64,000 nt of DNA from Polluticaenibacter yanchengensis (GTDB lineage: Bacteria > Bacteroidota > Bacteroidia > Chitinophagales > Chitinophagaceae): contig JAQGEF010000018.1 of the NCBI GenBank assembly GCA_027854065.1, positions 16,776-80,775 of the forward strand, written 5' to 3'. Below, one piece after another: positions 1 to 8,151 of this stretch. The position numbers were made by a program, and so were the translations under genes. Positions within the stretch are counted from its first letter, which is position 1. Each line of letters starts with the position of its first letter. The notes beneath the pieces are model-generated. The model had not been told where the DNA came from, did not search any database, and saw only the letters and a list, made by a program, of their open reading frames with translations.

Positions 1-46
1 ATGGCATAGTTTTTTGATTATAATTAAGTTGATTAAAAAAGAGATT

Positions 47-772
47 ATGATGAAGGTATTTAAATTGTTTTCAGGTCGTTTTGTAATGGTCCCGATTATT
101 GCAGCCATGCTTTTGATTGTTAGTTGTAACAAGAATGATGATAATAATAACAGAGGGCCTGTCGCAGGCTTAATGACTTTTAATTTGGCGCCGGACCAGG
201 AGAATGTTGCGTTCACCATTTCCAATAATTATCTGGGCAATAGTACACTGGGTTATACCAGTTATTCAGGTAGTTACCTGCCTATTTATGTAGGAGATAG
301 AGAAGTGAGAAGTCTCAATTACAGTACAGGCTCCACATTGGCCATTGCTCAAAAAACTTTTTTAGATAGTAATTATTATTCCGTGTTTTTGTTGGGGTAT
401 AAGGGTGGCTATAGAAATACCATCACAACGGACACTTTAGCAAAATTGGCAGCTTCACCGGGTAAAGCATGGGTTCGTTATGTAAACGCGATTGCGGATT
501 CTACAGTTACTTCTACTGTAAACATTGCTGATGGTTCGGAAACAACTATTAATGAATCTGCTGCTTATGGTGCTGTATCAGGTTTTAAACAAGTGAGTGC
601 CGGTACTGTCAGCACCGCCATCAACAGTTCTGCCTTTTCCACCACCAGGGATATTAATTTAGAAGAGAATAAAGTTTATACCGTATTGTTTGTAGGTGAC
701 CCTACTCTGCCATCAGATGAGGTTAAAAAAGTACAGGTAAAGTTCATTGTTAATGGTACTCTTACACCATAA
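47..772 (+). CDS. DUF4397-like lipoprotein
   Basis: Secreted lipoprotein of unknown function. An N-terminal hydrophobic segment ends in a lipobox (LLIVSC), followed by an Asn/Asp-rich linker and two beta-rich halves (APDQENVAFTI near the start; WVRYVNAIADSTVTSTVNI in the middle) that resemble the DUF4397 pattern of a short beta-domain beginning with an R/V-rich strand and a 'P/AD' motif. The frame is open back to a TTG at 14, but the ATG pair at 47/50 gives a normal signal peptide (Lys just before the hydrophobic stretch) and is preferred. It stands alone on this strand and is followed by a good terminator at 805. The fold assignment rests on pattern recognition only; function is unknown. Confidence 0.75.
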   Translation: MMKVFKLFSGRFVMVPIIAAMLLIVSCNKNDDNNNRGPVAGLMTFNLAPDQENVAFTISNNYLGNSTLGYTSYSGSYLPIYVGDREVRSLNYSTGSTLAIAQKTFLDSNYYSVFLLGYKGGYRNTITTDTLAKLAASPGKAWVRYVNAIADSTVTSTVNIADGSETTINESAAYGAVSGFKQVSAGTVSTAINSSAFSTTRDINLEENKVYTVLFVGDPTLPSDEVKKVQVKFIVNGTLTP

Positions 773-804
773 TGGTGCCGTTATATACTGCCTGGCTATA
801 ATAA

Positions 805-838
805 GAAGTCCTGTAACAAATTTACAGGGCTTCTTTTA
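805..838 (+). terminator. Rho-independent terminator after the DUF4397 lipoprotein
   Basis: Twelve-base stem GAAGTCCTGTAA / TTACAGGGCTTC (one G-T wobble) with a 4-nt loop CAAA, followed by TTTTATTTT. It lies about 30 bases past the stop codon. The rest of the 773-1093 gap holds only the second hairpin at 1027-1076. Confidence 0.85.
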
Positions 839-1026
839 TTTTATTATGATCTCCTTTCAAAGGAGTGGATCAGCATACATAAATTTGAAATATAATTATT
901 TATGAATTAATCAGTATTAGGCTTACACAATAACTAACCGATCGCACTCCTGATAGCTATATTTTGTCAGTGAATGCTTTGCAGGAACCTGTCTTAAATT
1001 TCGGAAAACATCAAACTACCATTAAC

Positions 1027-1076
1027 ACAAAATGAGGCGTATTCCCAGATATTACCGGTGTTATGCCTCATTTTGT
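1027..1076 (-). terminator. Long-armed hairpin downstream of the outer-membrane barrel gene
   Basis: Perfect 12-base inverted repeat ACAAAATGAGGC / GCCTCATTTTGT, extendable by three more pairs (one wobble), about 20 nt loop. It sits just past the stop of the minus-strand gene at 1094, so a terminator or 3'-end stabiliser is likely. The T-run on the minus strand is weak (TTTTGTGTT), so the terminator call is tentative. Confidence 0.5.
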
Positions 1077-1093
1077 AAAGATTATTTGAGTAA

Positions 1094-1693
1094 CTATTTA
1101 TACCCCAGACCTATATTATATTGAACACCTACCCCAATAGTCCCAATATTATACTTTTGAGTATTATTGCTTACGTGGATATTGTATTCACTACCGGTAA
1201 AGACTTTTGAGTAATGTGCAAAAAAGTTCCAGTTCCTGTTGTGATAGCCTACTTGCGGCCTTAAATAAAAGCCGCCATCCGGCCTGTTTACAGCAATGCC
1301 TTTTGCTACCCGCTCCTCTCCCGTTAAAAATCCATAACCTAAATCTGCACCAACATATATACCTGCTGCTTTGGGATAATAGCGAAATAATGCGGCAACC
1401 GGGATAACTCCTACACTGTTATTATCGATAGTGGTGGTGCCTAATTTATTTTCTTTTGCAAAATAATGCTGATATCCTGATGCCACACCAATACCAAAAT
1501 TTTTCGTGGCCAAATACTGATAACCCAGATCCAAACCTAAACTTCCACCGGCATTGTTAGACGGTACTGCAATACCTCCGGAGACTCCTACTTTCAATGT
1601 ATTTTTGTATAACCCGCCTGTTTGAGCACTTAAATGATTCGTTGAAAAACAGAATGCAATTAATACTGCCCCTGATAATAAGTACTTTTTCAT
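1094..1693 (-). CDS. Outer-membrane beta-barrel protein
   Basis: Predicted outer-membrane barrel of about 199 residues. A Sec signal peptide (MKKYLLSGAVLIAFCF, cleavage near LSAQ) is followed by alternating strands rich in Gly and aromatic residues (LGLDLGYQYL, GIYVGADLGYGF, FYLRPQVGYH) and a terminal strand ending IGVGVQYNIGLGYK, as in the porin-like OmpW/OprF-type barrels common in Bacteroidota. The ATG at 1693 is chosen over a TTG six bases upstream because it places Lys-Lys directly before the hydrophobic core. No operon partner; transcribed toward the hairpin at 1027-1076. Substrate or role cannot be inferred. Confidence 0.75.
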   Translation of the reverse strand: MKKYLLSGAVLIAFCFSTNHLSAQTGGLYKNTLKVGVSGGIAVPSNNAGGSLGLDLGYQYLATKNFGIGVASGYQHYFAKENKLGTTTIDNNSVGVIPVAALFRYYPKAAGIYVGADLGYGFLTGEERVAKGIAVNRPDGGFYLRPQVGYHNRNWNFFAHYSKVFTGSEYNIHVSNNTQKYNIGTIGVGVQYNIGLGYK

Positions 1694-1820
1694 AATCAAA
1701 GTTTTAAAATATACTCAAACATTATCTAAAACTATACCAAACCTATAACTGATTTACATATAACAATTTAAGAGGAAGAATTTCCTTCTGTAGAATCTTA
1801 AATGACGGTTAGTGATATGA

Positions 1821-1971
1821 AGCTCAAAGGCTGCGGTGGACAGCAGGCGGGCGCGCATGGCGCCCGGTACGAGCCCTCGGGAAACCATGCCTGAAAGTAA
1901 TATATGGCGAGTACGGCACCCTGCAGTACGCCGGACTACTGCCGGGTAAAATTACCAGCGCTGAAAGCCCA
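1821..1971 (+). repeat. Family B dispersed structured repeat, copy B1
   Basis: GC-rich palindromic element in AT-rich surroundings. It begins CTCAAAGGCTGCGG, contains GGTACGAGCC and CGCCGG segments and ends with the family terminus CTGAAAGCCC. An internal hairpin GGGCGCGCATGGCGCCC is visible. It is the most divergent of the six copies in this window. It lies directly before the preA terminator in the 1694-2027 gap. Confidence 0.75.
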
Positions 1972-1972
1972 T

Positions 1973-2008
1973 AAAAAAAACAGCAACCAAAATTTAATTG
2001 ATTGCTGC
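1973..2008 (-). terminator. Terminator of preA and of the pyrimidine cluster
   Basis: Read on the minus strand, GCAGCAA ... TTGCTG forms a stem with a loop of about 15 nt and is followed by eight T residues. It lies about 20 bases past the preA stop codon and would end transcription coming from the whole pyrimidine-degradation cluster. Confidence 0.75.
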
Positions 2009-2027
2009 GGGGGTAAAGAAACATGCT

Positions 2028-3296
2028 CTAATGGTCATTTAAAGGCAGACCTTGTTTTTGCCATTCTTTCCAGTTAATATATTCAGGCGCCACACGCTGC
2101 TCCACCATTGTAATACAATTATCTACGGGACAGATCAATTTACAAAGGTTACAGCCAACACATTCTTCCTCCTTAATGGTGTAAGTATTATAAGGCTTAC
2201 CGTACTGCAGATTAATGCTTTGATGACTGGTATCTTCACAGGCTATATAACATAAACCACAGTGGATGCATTTATCCTGGTTGATATTTGCCACATGATG
2301 GTAGTTAATGTCCAGGTCTTCCCAATGTGTAATTTTCTCTACACTTTTACCAATAAAATCAGTGGTCTTCCTGTAACCCTTTTCATCCATCCAGTTGCTG
2401 AGTCCCTCGCAAAGGTCTTCGATAATTCTAAAGCCATGCTTCATAGCTGCCGTACAAACCTGTACACTGGTACTGCCTAATAACATAAATTCGGCTGCAT
2501 CTTTCCAGGTTGTAACACCTCCGATACCGCTTATCGGCACACGACTCGTTACCGGGTCCTGAGCAATGGTGGTCAGCATTTTCAATGCGATTGGCTTAAC
2601 TGCCGGCCCGCAATAGCCACCAAATACGCTTTTGCCATCCACATAAGGATTGGGCACCAAGGTATCTAAATCGATGCCTGTTACGCTTTGAATGGTATTT
2701 ATCAGTGATAAAGCATTGGTGCCTGCTTTTACCGCCGCTCTGCCTGCAGGTACCACACTGTGTACATTTGGTGTCAGTTTTGTAATGACAGGAATGGTTG
2801 CTGCTTCCATTACCCACTCAACAATCATGCCGGTGATTTCCGGGTCCTGGCCAACAGCCGCCCCTAAACCACGTTCGGTCATGCCATGGGGACAACCAAA
2901 GTTCAGTTCAAAGCCGTGCGCGCCCCGGTCTTCAACCTTTTTAATCAGTTCGTGCCAGGCTTTGCGGTTGTTATCGGCCATCAGGCTTACCACCATCGCC
3001 CTGTCAGGAAACAGCTTTACACATTCTTCAATTTCTTTCAGATTTATATCCAGCGGGCGGTCACTGATGAGTTCTATATTATTGAATCCCATTACCCTGC
3101 TGCCATGGTAATCTACCGCAGAATAGCGGCTTGAAACGTTTTTCACCTGGCTACCCAGTGTTTTCCATACCACACCACCCCAGCCAGCTTCAAATGCCCG
3201 CAGCACATTTATCTTTTTATCGGTGGGTGGCGCGCTTGCCAGCCAAAACGGGTTGGGCGATTTGATACCCAAAAAATCTGTAAATAAATCAGCCAT
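2028..3296 (-). CDS. preA: NAD-dependent dihydropyrimidine dehydrogenase, catalytic subunit PreA
   Basis: Catalytic half of bacterial dihydropyrimidine dehydrogenase, reducing uracil or thymine to the 5,6-dihydro compound with electrons passed from PreT. The N-terminal two thirds is the FMN-binding TIM barrel; the active-site loop NFGCPHGMTERG with Cys135 matches the DPD active-site Cys motif, and ITKLTPNV carries the expected barrel Lys. The C-terminus holds two [4Fe-4S] motifs, CIHCGLCYIAC and CVGCNLCKLICP. Its 422 residues are close to E. coli PreA (about 410). It is the last gene of the cluster and lies 437 bases downstream of preT, with a family B repeat and another element in the gap. 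Assignment is firm; cofactor preference (NAD rather than NADP) is inferred from the family. Confidence 0.95.
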   Translation of the reverse strand: MADLFTDFLGIKSPNPFWLASAPPTDKKINVLRAFEAGWGGVVWKTLGSQVKNVSSRYSAVDYHGSRVMGFNNIELISDRPLDINLKEIEECVKLFPDRAMVVSLMADNNRKAWHELIKKVEDRGAHGFELNFGCPHGMTERGLGAAVGQDPEITGMIVEWVMEAATIPVITKLTPNVHSVVPAGRAAVKAGTNALSLINTIQSVTGIDLDTLVPNPYVDGKSVFGGYCGPAVKPIALKMLTTIAQDPVTSRVPISGIGGVTTWKDAAEFMLLGSTSVQVCTAAMKHGFRIIEDLCEGLSNWMDEKGYRKTTDFIGKSVEKITHWEDLDINYHHVANINQDKCIHCGLCYIACEDTSHQSINLQYGKPYNTYTIKEEECVGCNLCKLICPVDNCITMVEQRVAPEYINWKEWQKQGLPLNDH

Positions 3297-3372
3297 GTTC
3301 TATTTATTTAGCCGTCAATTAATTAATGTTATAAATCACTCCCCAATCTGCCATTCGAATTTTTATCTCATT

Positions 3373-3530
3373 TGGGGCTGTCGTCATTTTTATTCTATTT
3401 TGCTTCAGTCCGGCGTGCTTAGGGGTTCGCTGCGCTCCGTGCTGGTCCCTTCAGAATTGTTACACGCTTCTTGGTCGCACCGGCTTCGTTCCTCGCCGCC
3501 CCCGCATACCGCAGCCTTTCGGCATTGGAT
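3373..3530 (-). repeat. Family B dispersed structured repeat, copy B2 (inverted orientation)
   Basis: On the minus strand it reads from CCGAAAGGCTGCGGTATGCG through GGCGGCGAGGAACGAAGCC and GGAGCGCAGCGAACCCCTAAG to CACGCCGG and the terminus GACAGCCCC. The central arms pair through GTGC / GCAC. It is a near full-length match to copies B4 and B5 in the opposite orientation, located between preT and preA. Confidence 0.8.
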
Positions 3531-3611
3531 ATTCTATTGAGTTTTATACCGACTCTAATTGTACGCGTAGTCTTTTCGACGAGGTGAATTTGAAGTTCTA
3601 TCAATCAAAAA

Positions 3612-3702
3612 ACTCCGAGGAGAAATCCCTCCTTACTTAAGTAGTAAGTATTCTTCGCTGTGCTCAGAATTGATTAGATTCCTCCTATCGTCGGAATGAC
3701 TT
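3612..3702. repeat. Palindromic intergenic element (family E)
   Basis: Imperfect inverted repeat with outer arms CCGAGGAGAAATC and GATTCCTCCTATCGTCGG and an inner palindrome CTTACTTAAGTAGTAAG (3632-3648). From memory, a similar GATTCCTCC...TCGGAATGAC motif occurs widely in Bacteroidota genomes, but I could not check that. Only one copy was seen in this window. Confidence 0.5.
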
Positions 3703-3733
3703 CACTCTAGTACTTACGTTATTGTAGTATGCC

Positions 3734-5071
3734 TTAAACACCCAAAAACTTCAAAATCTCCGCAGCGCCATCTTTACCGGCCTGAACCGCATCCACCACT
3801 TCTTTACCACCATTCACACAATCACCACCGGCAAATACTTTATTAATATTGGTAACCGTTTTATTTTCTACACTGATCTTGCCATAATTATTTTTCAGAC
3901 CTTCAGTATTTACCAGTTCGGAAAAAGGCATTTGCCCGGCTGCTTTTATCACCATATCCACATCCAGTGTAAAGGTTTCCCCAGTATCCACCGGGCTTTT
4001 TCTGCCACTGGCGTCCGGTTCACCTAATTTCATACGGCTGCAAACCAGTTGTTTTACCTTACCATTTTCGCCGATAATTTCTTTAGGTGCCGCCAGCCAT
4101 TCTACCTGGCAACCATCTAATTTAGCAATATCCAGCTCTACATCTGTACATGGTTTTTCATCGTACGTGCGCCTGTAAACGATGGTAACATCTTTTGCCC
4201 CCAAACGTTTGGCTTGTGTAGCGGCGTCTATTGCCGTCATACCTAAACCAATAACCGCTACTCGATCGCCTACAGGCATCTCTTTATAGTCAGAAGTACG
4301 GAGATGATAGATATAACTGATGGCATCTTCTACTCCGGCCAAATCTTCGCCCGGAATATCTAATTGTCGTGCTTCTCCAACACCAATTGCTATATAAACC
4401 GCATCATATTGCTCTGTTAACTGCTTGAGTGATACATCTTTGCCTAAAGCCTGATTGTATTTAATGTCAATGCCGCCAATAGAGGTAATATAATCTACTT
4501 CTGCTTTGCAGAATTCCGGTGTTACTTTATAAGCAGCAATCCCATAAGTCATTAAACCTCCACCTAATGCTTCTTTTTCATAAATAGTAACATCAGTTCC
4601 TTCACGGCTCAATACATGGGCGCAACTTAAGCCTGCCGGCCCGGCACCTATAATGGCTACTTTTTTACCGTTGCTTTCTTTACGGCTAAACAACTGCCAG
4701 TTATTGGCCATGGCTGCTTCTGTAGAGTAACGTTGTAGTTTAGCAATATTGATAGGCTCTTCATGCATTAAATTGTACACGCAACTGCCCTCGCAAAGTT
4801 TTTCTACAGGACATACTTTACTGCAACCTGCCCCCATAATGTTGCTTACAAAAATGGTATGCGCACTGCCCTTTATGTTATCAGTGGTTATCTGTTTTAT
4901 AAATTTAGGAATATTAATACTTGTCGGGCAACTTTTAATACATGGGGCATCGTAGCAGAACAAACATCTGTTTGCTTCTACTGCTGCTGCGTCCCTTGTT
5001 TCAAAAGGAGGATGAATATCGGCAAAATTTGCCTGGTATTCCAATTCTGTCAGTCTGTTATTTGATATCAT
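3734..5071 (-). CDS. preT: NAD-dependent dihydropyrimidine dehydrogenase, electron-transfer subunit PreT
   Basis: Flavoprotein partner of PreA that takes electrons from NADH. It follows the GltD/PreT layout: an N-terminal Fe-S domain with RCLFCYDAPCIKSCP and AGCSKVCPVEKLC motifs, then an FAD-binding Rossmann motif (VAIIGAGPAGLSCAH), a second dinucleotide site (VAVIGLGMTAIDAA) for NAD, and the closing VFAGGDCVNGG motif of FAD-dependent oxidoreductases. Its 445 residues compare with about 412 for E. coli PreT. It is transcribed with the cluster, between the broken DUF1016 gene and preA. The presence of both subunits with dihydropyrimidinase and ureidopropionase makes GltD or another FAD oxidoreductase unlikely. 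Confidence 0.93.
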   Translation of the reverse strand: MISNNRLTELEYQANFADIHPPFETRDAAAVEANRCLFCYDAPCIKSCPTSINIPKFIKQITTDNIKGSAHTIFVSNIMGAGCSKVCPVEKLCEGSCVYNLMHEEPINIAKLQRYSTEAAMANNWQLFSRKESNGKKVAIIGAGPAGLSCAHVLSREGTDVTIYEKEALGGGLMTYGIAAYKVTPEFCKAEVDYITSIGGIDIKYNQALGKDVSLKQLTEQYDAVYIAIGVGEARQLDIPGEDLAGVEDAISYIYHLRTSDYKEMPVGDRVAVIGLGMTAIDAATQAKRLGAKDVTIVYRRTYDEKPCTDVELDIAKLDGCQVEWLAAPKEIIGENGKVKQLVCSRMKLGEPDASGRKSPVDTGETFTLDVDMVIKAAGQMPFSELVNTEGLKNNYGKISVENKTVTNINKVFAGGDCVNGGKEVVDAVQAGKDGAAEILKFLGV

Positions 5072-5231
5072 TATGAATGGTATCGGTTTAATTAATGTAT
5101 ATCGTTCTATTATATTTTATCAATGAATTGTTCAGGCTCATTGAATCAGTCATTTATACTAAATTGGGCTATATATAGTAAATTCAATTGGAGGATTTGA
5201 ATTTAAATGATTTGCAACAAACTTGATACCA

Positions 5232-5349
5232 TCAATTAAATCTCTATATAAGTCTGTTCTACTTTATCTATTTAAATTGCCATTTCACTACTATTTAAAT
5301 CCAAATCCATTTCCGCTATTAATAATTCATCCTTATCTACTAAAGCATC
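5232..5349 (-). pseudogene. Degenerate duplicate of the beta-ureidopropionase 3' end
   Basis: Translating the minus strand gives DKDELLIAEMDLDL, then SSEMAI, a stop, and IDKVEQTYIEI. These match in order the last 40 residues of the intact ureidopropionase (DKDELLIAEMDLDL, AKWQFYRDRRPDSYRDLDN). Nucleotide identity is obvious over GATGAATTATT and AAATGGCAATTT and ends at ATATAGAGATTTA in both copies. It is a non-functional fragment, separated from the intact gene by the truncated DUF1016 gene, so the arrangement is: intact 3' end, DUF1016 fragment, decayed 3' end. The rest of the 5072-5358 gap shows nothing recognisable. Confidence 0.8.
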
Positions 5350-5358
5350 TTTAAAAAT

Positions 5359-5691
5359 TTAAAAAGACCATGTTAAATGTCCAGACACTGTCTGGACATC
5401 AGGATATTCCATATAGAACTTTCTCATATTAAATAGGTTTGAACGAGAAAATCCTTTACCTATTTCATTAGTGAGTTGCTTTGAAAGACTAAGAATTATT
5501 TTCCTTGATGTTTGATTGTCAATATCATTTTTTCTTTCCGTATCTAAAATTTCTTTACCTATTCTCCAATAAGTAAAAACCAATTCTTGATTTACTCTTT
5601 GAGCTACAGAATTACGGGCAGACAGAACTATTGATTTAATACTTTCAATTAAATCATTATTCATTACTGCTATTTTATTCTTAACGCTCAT
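5359..5691 (-). pseudogene. Truncated DUF1016 (YhcG-type, PDDEXK nuclease family) gene
   Basis: The 110-residue product matches the N-terminal DUF1016 domain (INTNVYWRIGKEI-type segment, here VFTYWRIGKEILDTE; LSKQLTNEIGKGFSRSNLFNMRKFY) and breaks off at HLTWSF, exactly where family members continue (HLTWSHY...) into the second domain and the PDDEXK nuclease part. Full-length relatives are about 330-350 residues, so roughly two thirds is missing. The probable native start is the ATG at 5664 (MNNDLIESIKSIV). It begins 18 bases after the ureidopropionase stop codon, and its broken end abuts the duplicated ureidopropionase tail. It is probably non-functional, although the short frame could still be translated. 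Confidence 0.8.
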
Positions 5692-5709
5692 TAATTAACC
5701 AAAAATATT

Positions 5710-6573
5710 TTAGTTATCTAAATCTCTATATGAATCCGGTCGTCTGTCTCTATAAAATTGCCATTTCGCTCTGATCTGATCGATTAAGTCTAAATCCATT
5801 TCTGCTATCAATAATTCATCTTTATCTTCTGATGCTTCGGCTATTATTTGCCCTAATGGATTTACAAAGTAGGATGTACCGTAAAACTTGCCTAAGTTCC
5901 AGGGTTGTTCTATACCAACCCTATTGATACATCCCATGAAGTAACCATTCGCTACCGCATGTGCCGGTTGTTCTATTTTCCAGAGATTTTGCGATTGCCC
6001 AACGGTTGTGGCTGATGGATTGTAAACGATTTCTGCCCCGTTTAATCCCAATGCCCTTGCGCCTTCTGGAAAATGCCTGTCGTAACAGATATAAACACCG
6101 ACTTTAGCATATCTTGTCTGGAAAACAGGGTAGCCTAAATTGCCTGGTTTAAAATAATACTTTTCCCAGAATCCGCCTGTTTGTGGTATATGGTTCTTCC
6201 TATACTTACCTAGTATTGTTCCGTCCGCATCTATCACAACTGCAGTATTATATAAAACGCCTGCCTGTTCTTTTTCATAGATAGGTACAATAATTACCAT
6301 TTGATATTTTTTAGCCAACTCTGTTAACCGTTGTACCGTTTCCCCATCTGCTGCTTCTGCGCTTTCATACCATTTGGGATCTTGTCCGGGACAGAAGTAT
6401 GGTGTGTTAAATATCTCCTGGAAACATAAAATCTGAACACCTTGTTCTCCGGCAGCATGAATCATTGGCAAATGCTTTTGAAACATCGCTTCTTTAATTT
6501 CTGCAATTGAACCTTCCCCTTCGGTAAGGGCTAAGCTCATTTGAATTAAAGCAGATTTTACAATTCGTGCCAT
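5710..6573 (-). CDS. Beta-ureidopropionase (N-carbamoyl-beta-alanine amidohydrolase), nitrilase superfamily
   Basis: Third step of reductive pyrimidine breakdown: N-carbamoyl-beta-alanine to beta-alanine, CO2 and ammonia. The carbon-nitrogen hydrolase triad is visible: Glu53 (CFQEIF), Lys126 (KYRKNHIP) and Cys163 (YICYDRHFPEG). The length of 287 is normal for the subfamily. The product alone could be read as N-carbamoylputrescine amidohydrolase, a close relative, but the position between hydA and preT argues for the pyrimidine function. It is separated from hydA by 118 bases carrying a family C repeat, so the genes are co-oriented but not tightly packed. A decayed copy of its C-terminus lies at 5232-5349. 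Confidence 0.9.
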   Translation of the reverse strand: MARIVKSALIQMSLALTEGEGSIAEIKEAMFQKHLPMIHAAGEQGVQILCFQEIFNTPYFCPGQDPKWYESAEAADGETVQRLTELAKKYQMVIIVPIYEKEQAGVLYNTAVVIDADGTILGKYRKNHIPQTGGFWEKYYFKPGNLGYPVFQTRYAKVGVYICYDRHFPEGARALGLNGAEIVYNPSATTVGQSQNLWKIEQPAHAVANGYFMGCINRVGIEQPWNLGKFYGTSYFVNPLGQIIAEASEDKDELLIAEMDLDLIDQIRAKWQFYRDRRPDSYRDLDN

Positions 6574-6595
6574 ATTTTATAGTTTTTGTTTTCAA

Positions 6596-6666
6596 TGTTC
6601 AATAGTAGCAATGCCGTTGCAGGGAGTGACACAACGATGTTTAATAGTAATACCAACGATGGCCCA
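6596..6666 (+). repeat. Family C dispersed repeat, copy C1
   Basis: Element beginning TTCAATAGTAGCAATGC, with the conserved core AGGGAGTGACACAACGATG followed by TTTAATAGTAATA and CGATGG. The same order of blocks recurs at 44395-44467 and, inverted, at 11124-11172. It fills the short gap between hydA and the ureidopropionase gene. Confidence 0.75.
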
Positions 6667-6691
6667 ATAAAAAACATCAACCTGCTACCTT

Positions 6692-8071
6692 TTAAATAAT
6701 TTGCTTCACCTTACCCCGCTTAATGAACTGCCCGTAACCTTTTGGAATCAGGCATTCATTATTGTCAATAGCCACCTGGCCCCGCAATAATACAGTTTTC
6801 ACTTTACCATTTACCTGCCAGCCTTCATAGCCGCTGTAATCTACATTCATATGATGTGTTTTAGCAGATATAGTATGTGTTTCATTCGGATCGAATATGA
6901 CGATATCGGCATCACTGCCTACGGCAATGGTCCCCTTTTTAGGAAACATACCAAATATTTTGGCAGCATTGGTACTGATTACTTCTACAAATTTATTGGG
7001 TGTAATGCGTCCTTTAGTAACGCCTTCACTGAACAATAATTCGTAGCGGTTTTCAATAGCCGGGTGACCATTCGGGATTTTACTGAAATCCTCTTTGCCC
7101 ATTAATTTTTGCTCCCAGAAAAACGGGCAATGGTCTGTGGCAACTACCTGTACCAGGTTTTGATTGATGCCTGCCCATAACGTCTCCTGGTCTTTTTTCT
7201 CACGCAATGGCGGACTCATCACCCATTTGGCACCTTCAAAATTCTGTTCGTATAATGACGCATCCAGTAATAAATATTGAATACAGGTTTCTACAAATAC
7301 TTTCTGGTTTTTCTGTGTCCGTTCCCGCACTGCATTTAATGCACCTTCGCAGGTAAGGTGTACAATATATCCCGGACAACCGGTATAATTGGCCAGGTCA
7401 GTGAACCGGCCACTTGCTTCTGCTTCCGTTACTTCCGGCTGGCTTAAATAATGGTACAATGGTGCCAATTTGCCTTCAGATTTATGTTTTGCGATCAGGT
7501 AATCAATCATTTCGCCATTGGTAGCATGTACATTTACCAGTCCACCTTGTTTTTTCACCTCTTCCAGCAATCCTACCAATTGTTTGTCATCCAGCATTAA
7601 AGCGCCTTTGTATGCCATAAATGCCTTAAATGAAGTGACTCCGGCATCTACCATATTTTTGATTTCAGACCTGGTAGATTCGTTGAAATCTGTAACAGCC
7701 ATGTGGAAACTGTAATCGCCATAAGCGGTACCGTTTGCCCTGCCGTTCCACTCATCAAATGCAGATTGAAGCGAGTTACCTTGTTTTTGCAGGATGAAAT
7801 CGATAACCGAAGTGGTGCCGCCAAACAATGCTGCACGGGTGCCGGTTTCATAACTATCGCTGCTGAAAGTACCCATAAACGGCATGTCCAGGTGTACATG
7901 CGGGTCAATTCCGCCAGGCATTACCAGTTTACCGGCCGCATCAATTACTTTATCGGCCCTGACATTTAAGTTTTTGCCGATAGCCACAATTATTTCATCA
8001 TTTATTAAAATATCTGCCACATAATCGTCTGTAGCAGTTACTATATGTCCATTTTTAATGAGTGTTTGCAT
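6692..8071 (-). CDS. hydA: Dihydropyrimidinase (D-hydantoinase family)
   Basis: Second step: opens dihydrouracil or dihydrothymine to the N-carbamoyl-beta-amino acid. It is a cyclic amidohydrolase of the metal-dependent TIM-barrel superfamily. The metal ligands DPHVH (His58, His60), the Lys149 expected to be carboxylated (SFKAFMAYKG) and the later ATDHCPF aspartate motif are all present. The length of 459 is typical. It is transcribed after the NCS1 transporter, which lies 80 bases upstream. Dihydropyrimidinase rather than allantoinase or hydantoinase is favoured because preT/preA and ureidopropionase are neighbours. Confidence 0.94.
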   Translation of the reverse strand: MQTLIKNGHIVTATDDYVADILINDEIIVAIGKNLNVRADKVIDAAGKLVMPGGIDPHVHLDMPFMGTFSSDSYETGTRAALFGGTTSVIDFILQKQGNSLQSAFDEWNGRANGTAYGDYSFHMAVTDFNESTRSEIKNMVDAGVTSFKAFMAYKGALMLDDKQLVGLLEEVKKQGGLVNVHATNGEMIDYLIAKHKSEGKLAPLYHYLSQPEVTEAEASGRFTDLANYTGCPGYIVHLTCEGALNAVRERTQKNQKVFVETCIQYLLLDASLYEQNFEGAKWVMSPPLREKKDQETLWAGINQNLVQVVATDHCPFFWEQKLMGKEDFSKIPNGHPAIENRYELLFSEGVTKGRITPNKFVEVISTNAAKIFGMFPKKGTIAVGSDADIVIFDPNETHTISAKTHHMNVDYSGYEGWQVNGKVKTVLLRGQVAIDNNECLIPKGYGQFIKRGKVKQII

Positions 8072-8151
8072 TCCATTTTATTTTAATAAAAGCCATTCAC
8101 AATCAATATCCAACAACTAAATTGACATGAATGCGCCATTTACAAAAACAG

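Noticed and set aside
1824-2024. 66-codon minus-strand frame
   Set aside because: Lies over family B copy B1 and the preA terminator; no signal or domain; the frame is a by-product of GC-rich palindromes.
3223-3604. Frames on both strands between preA and preT
   Set aside because: They overlap the preA start or family B copy B2; no coding signature.
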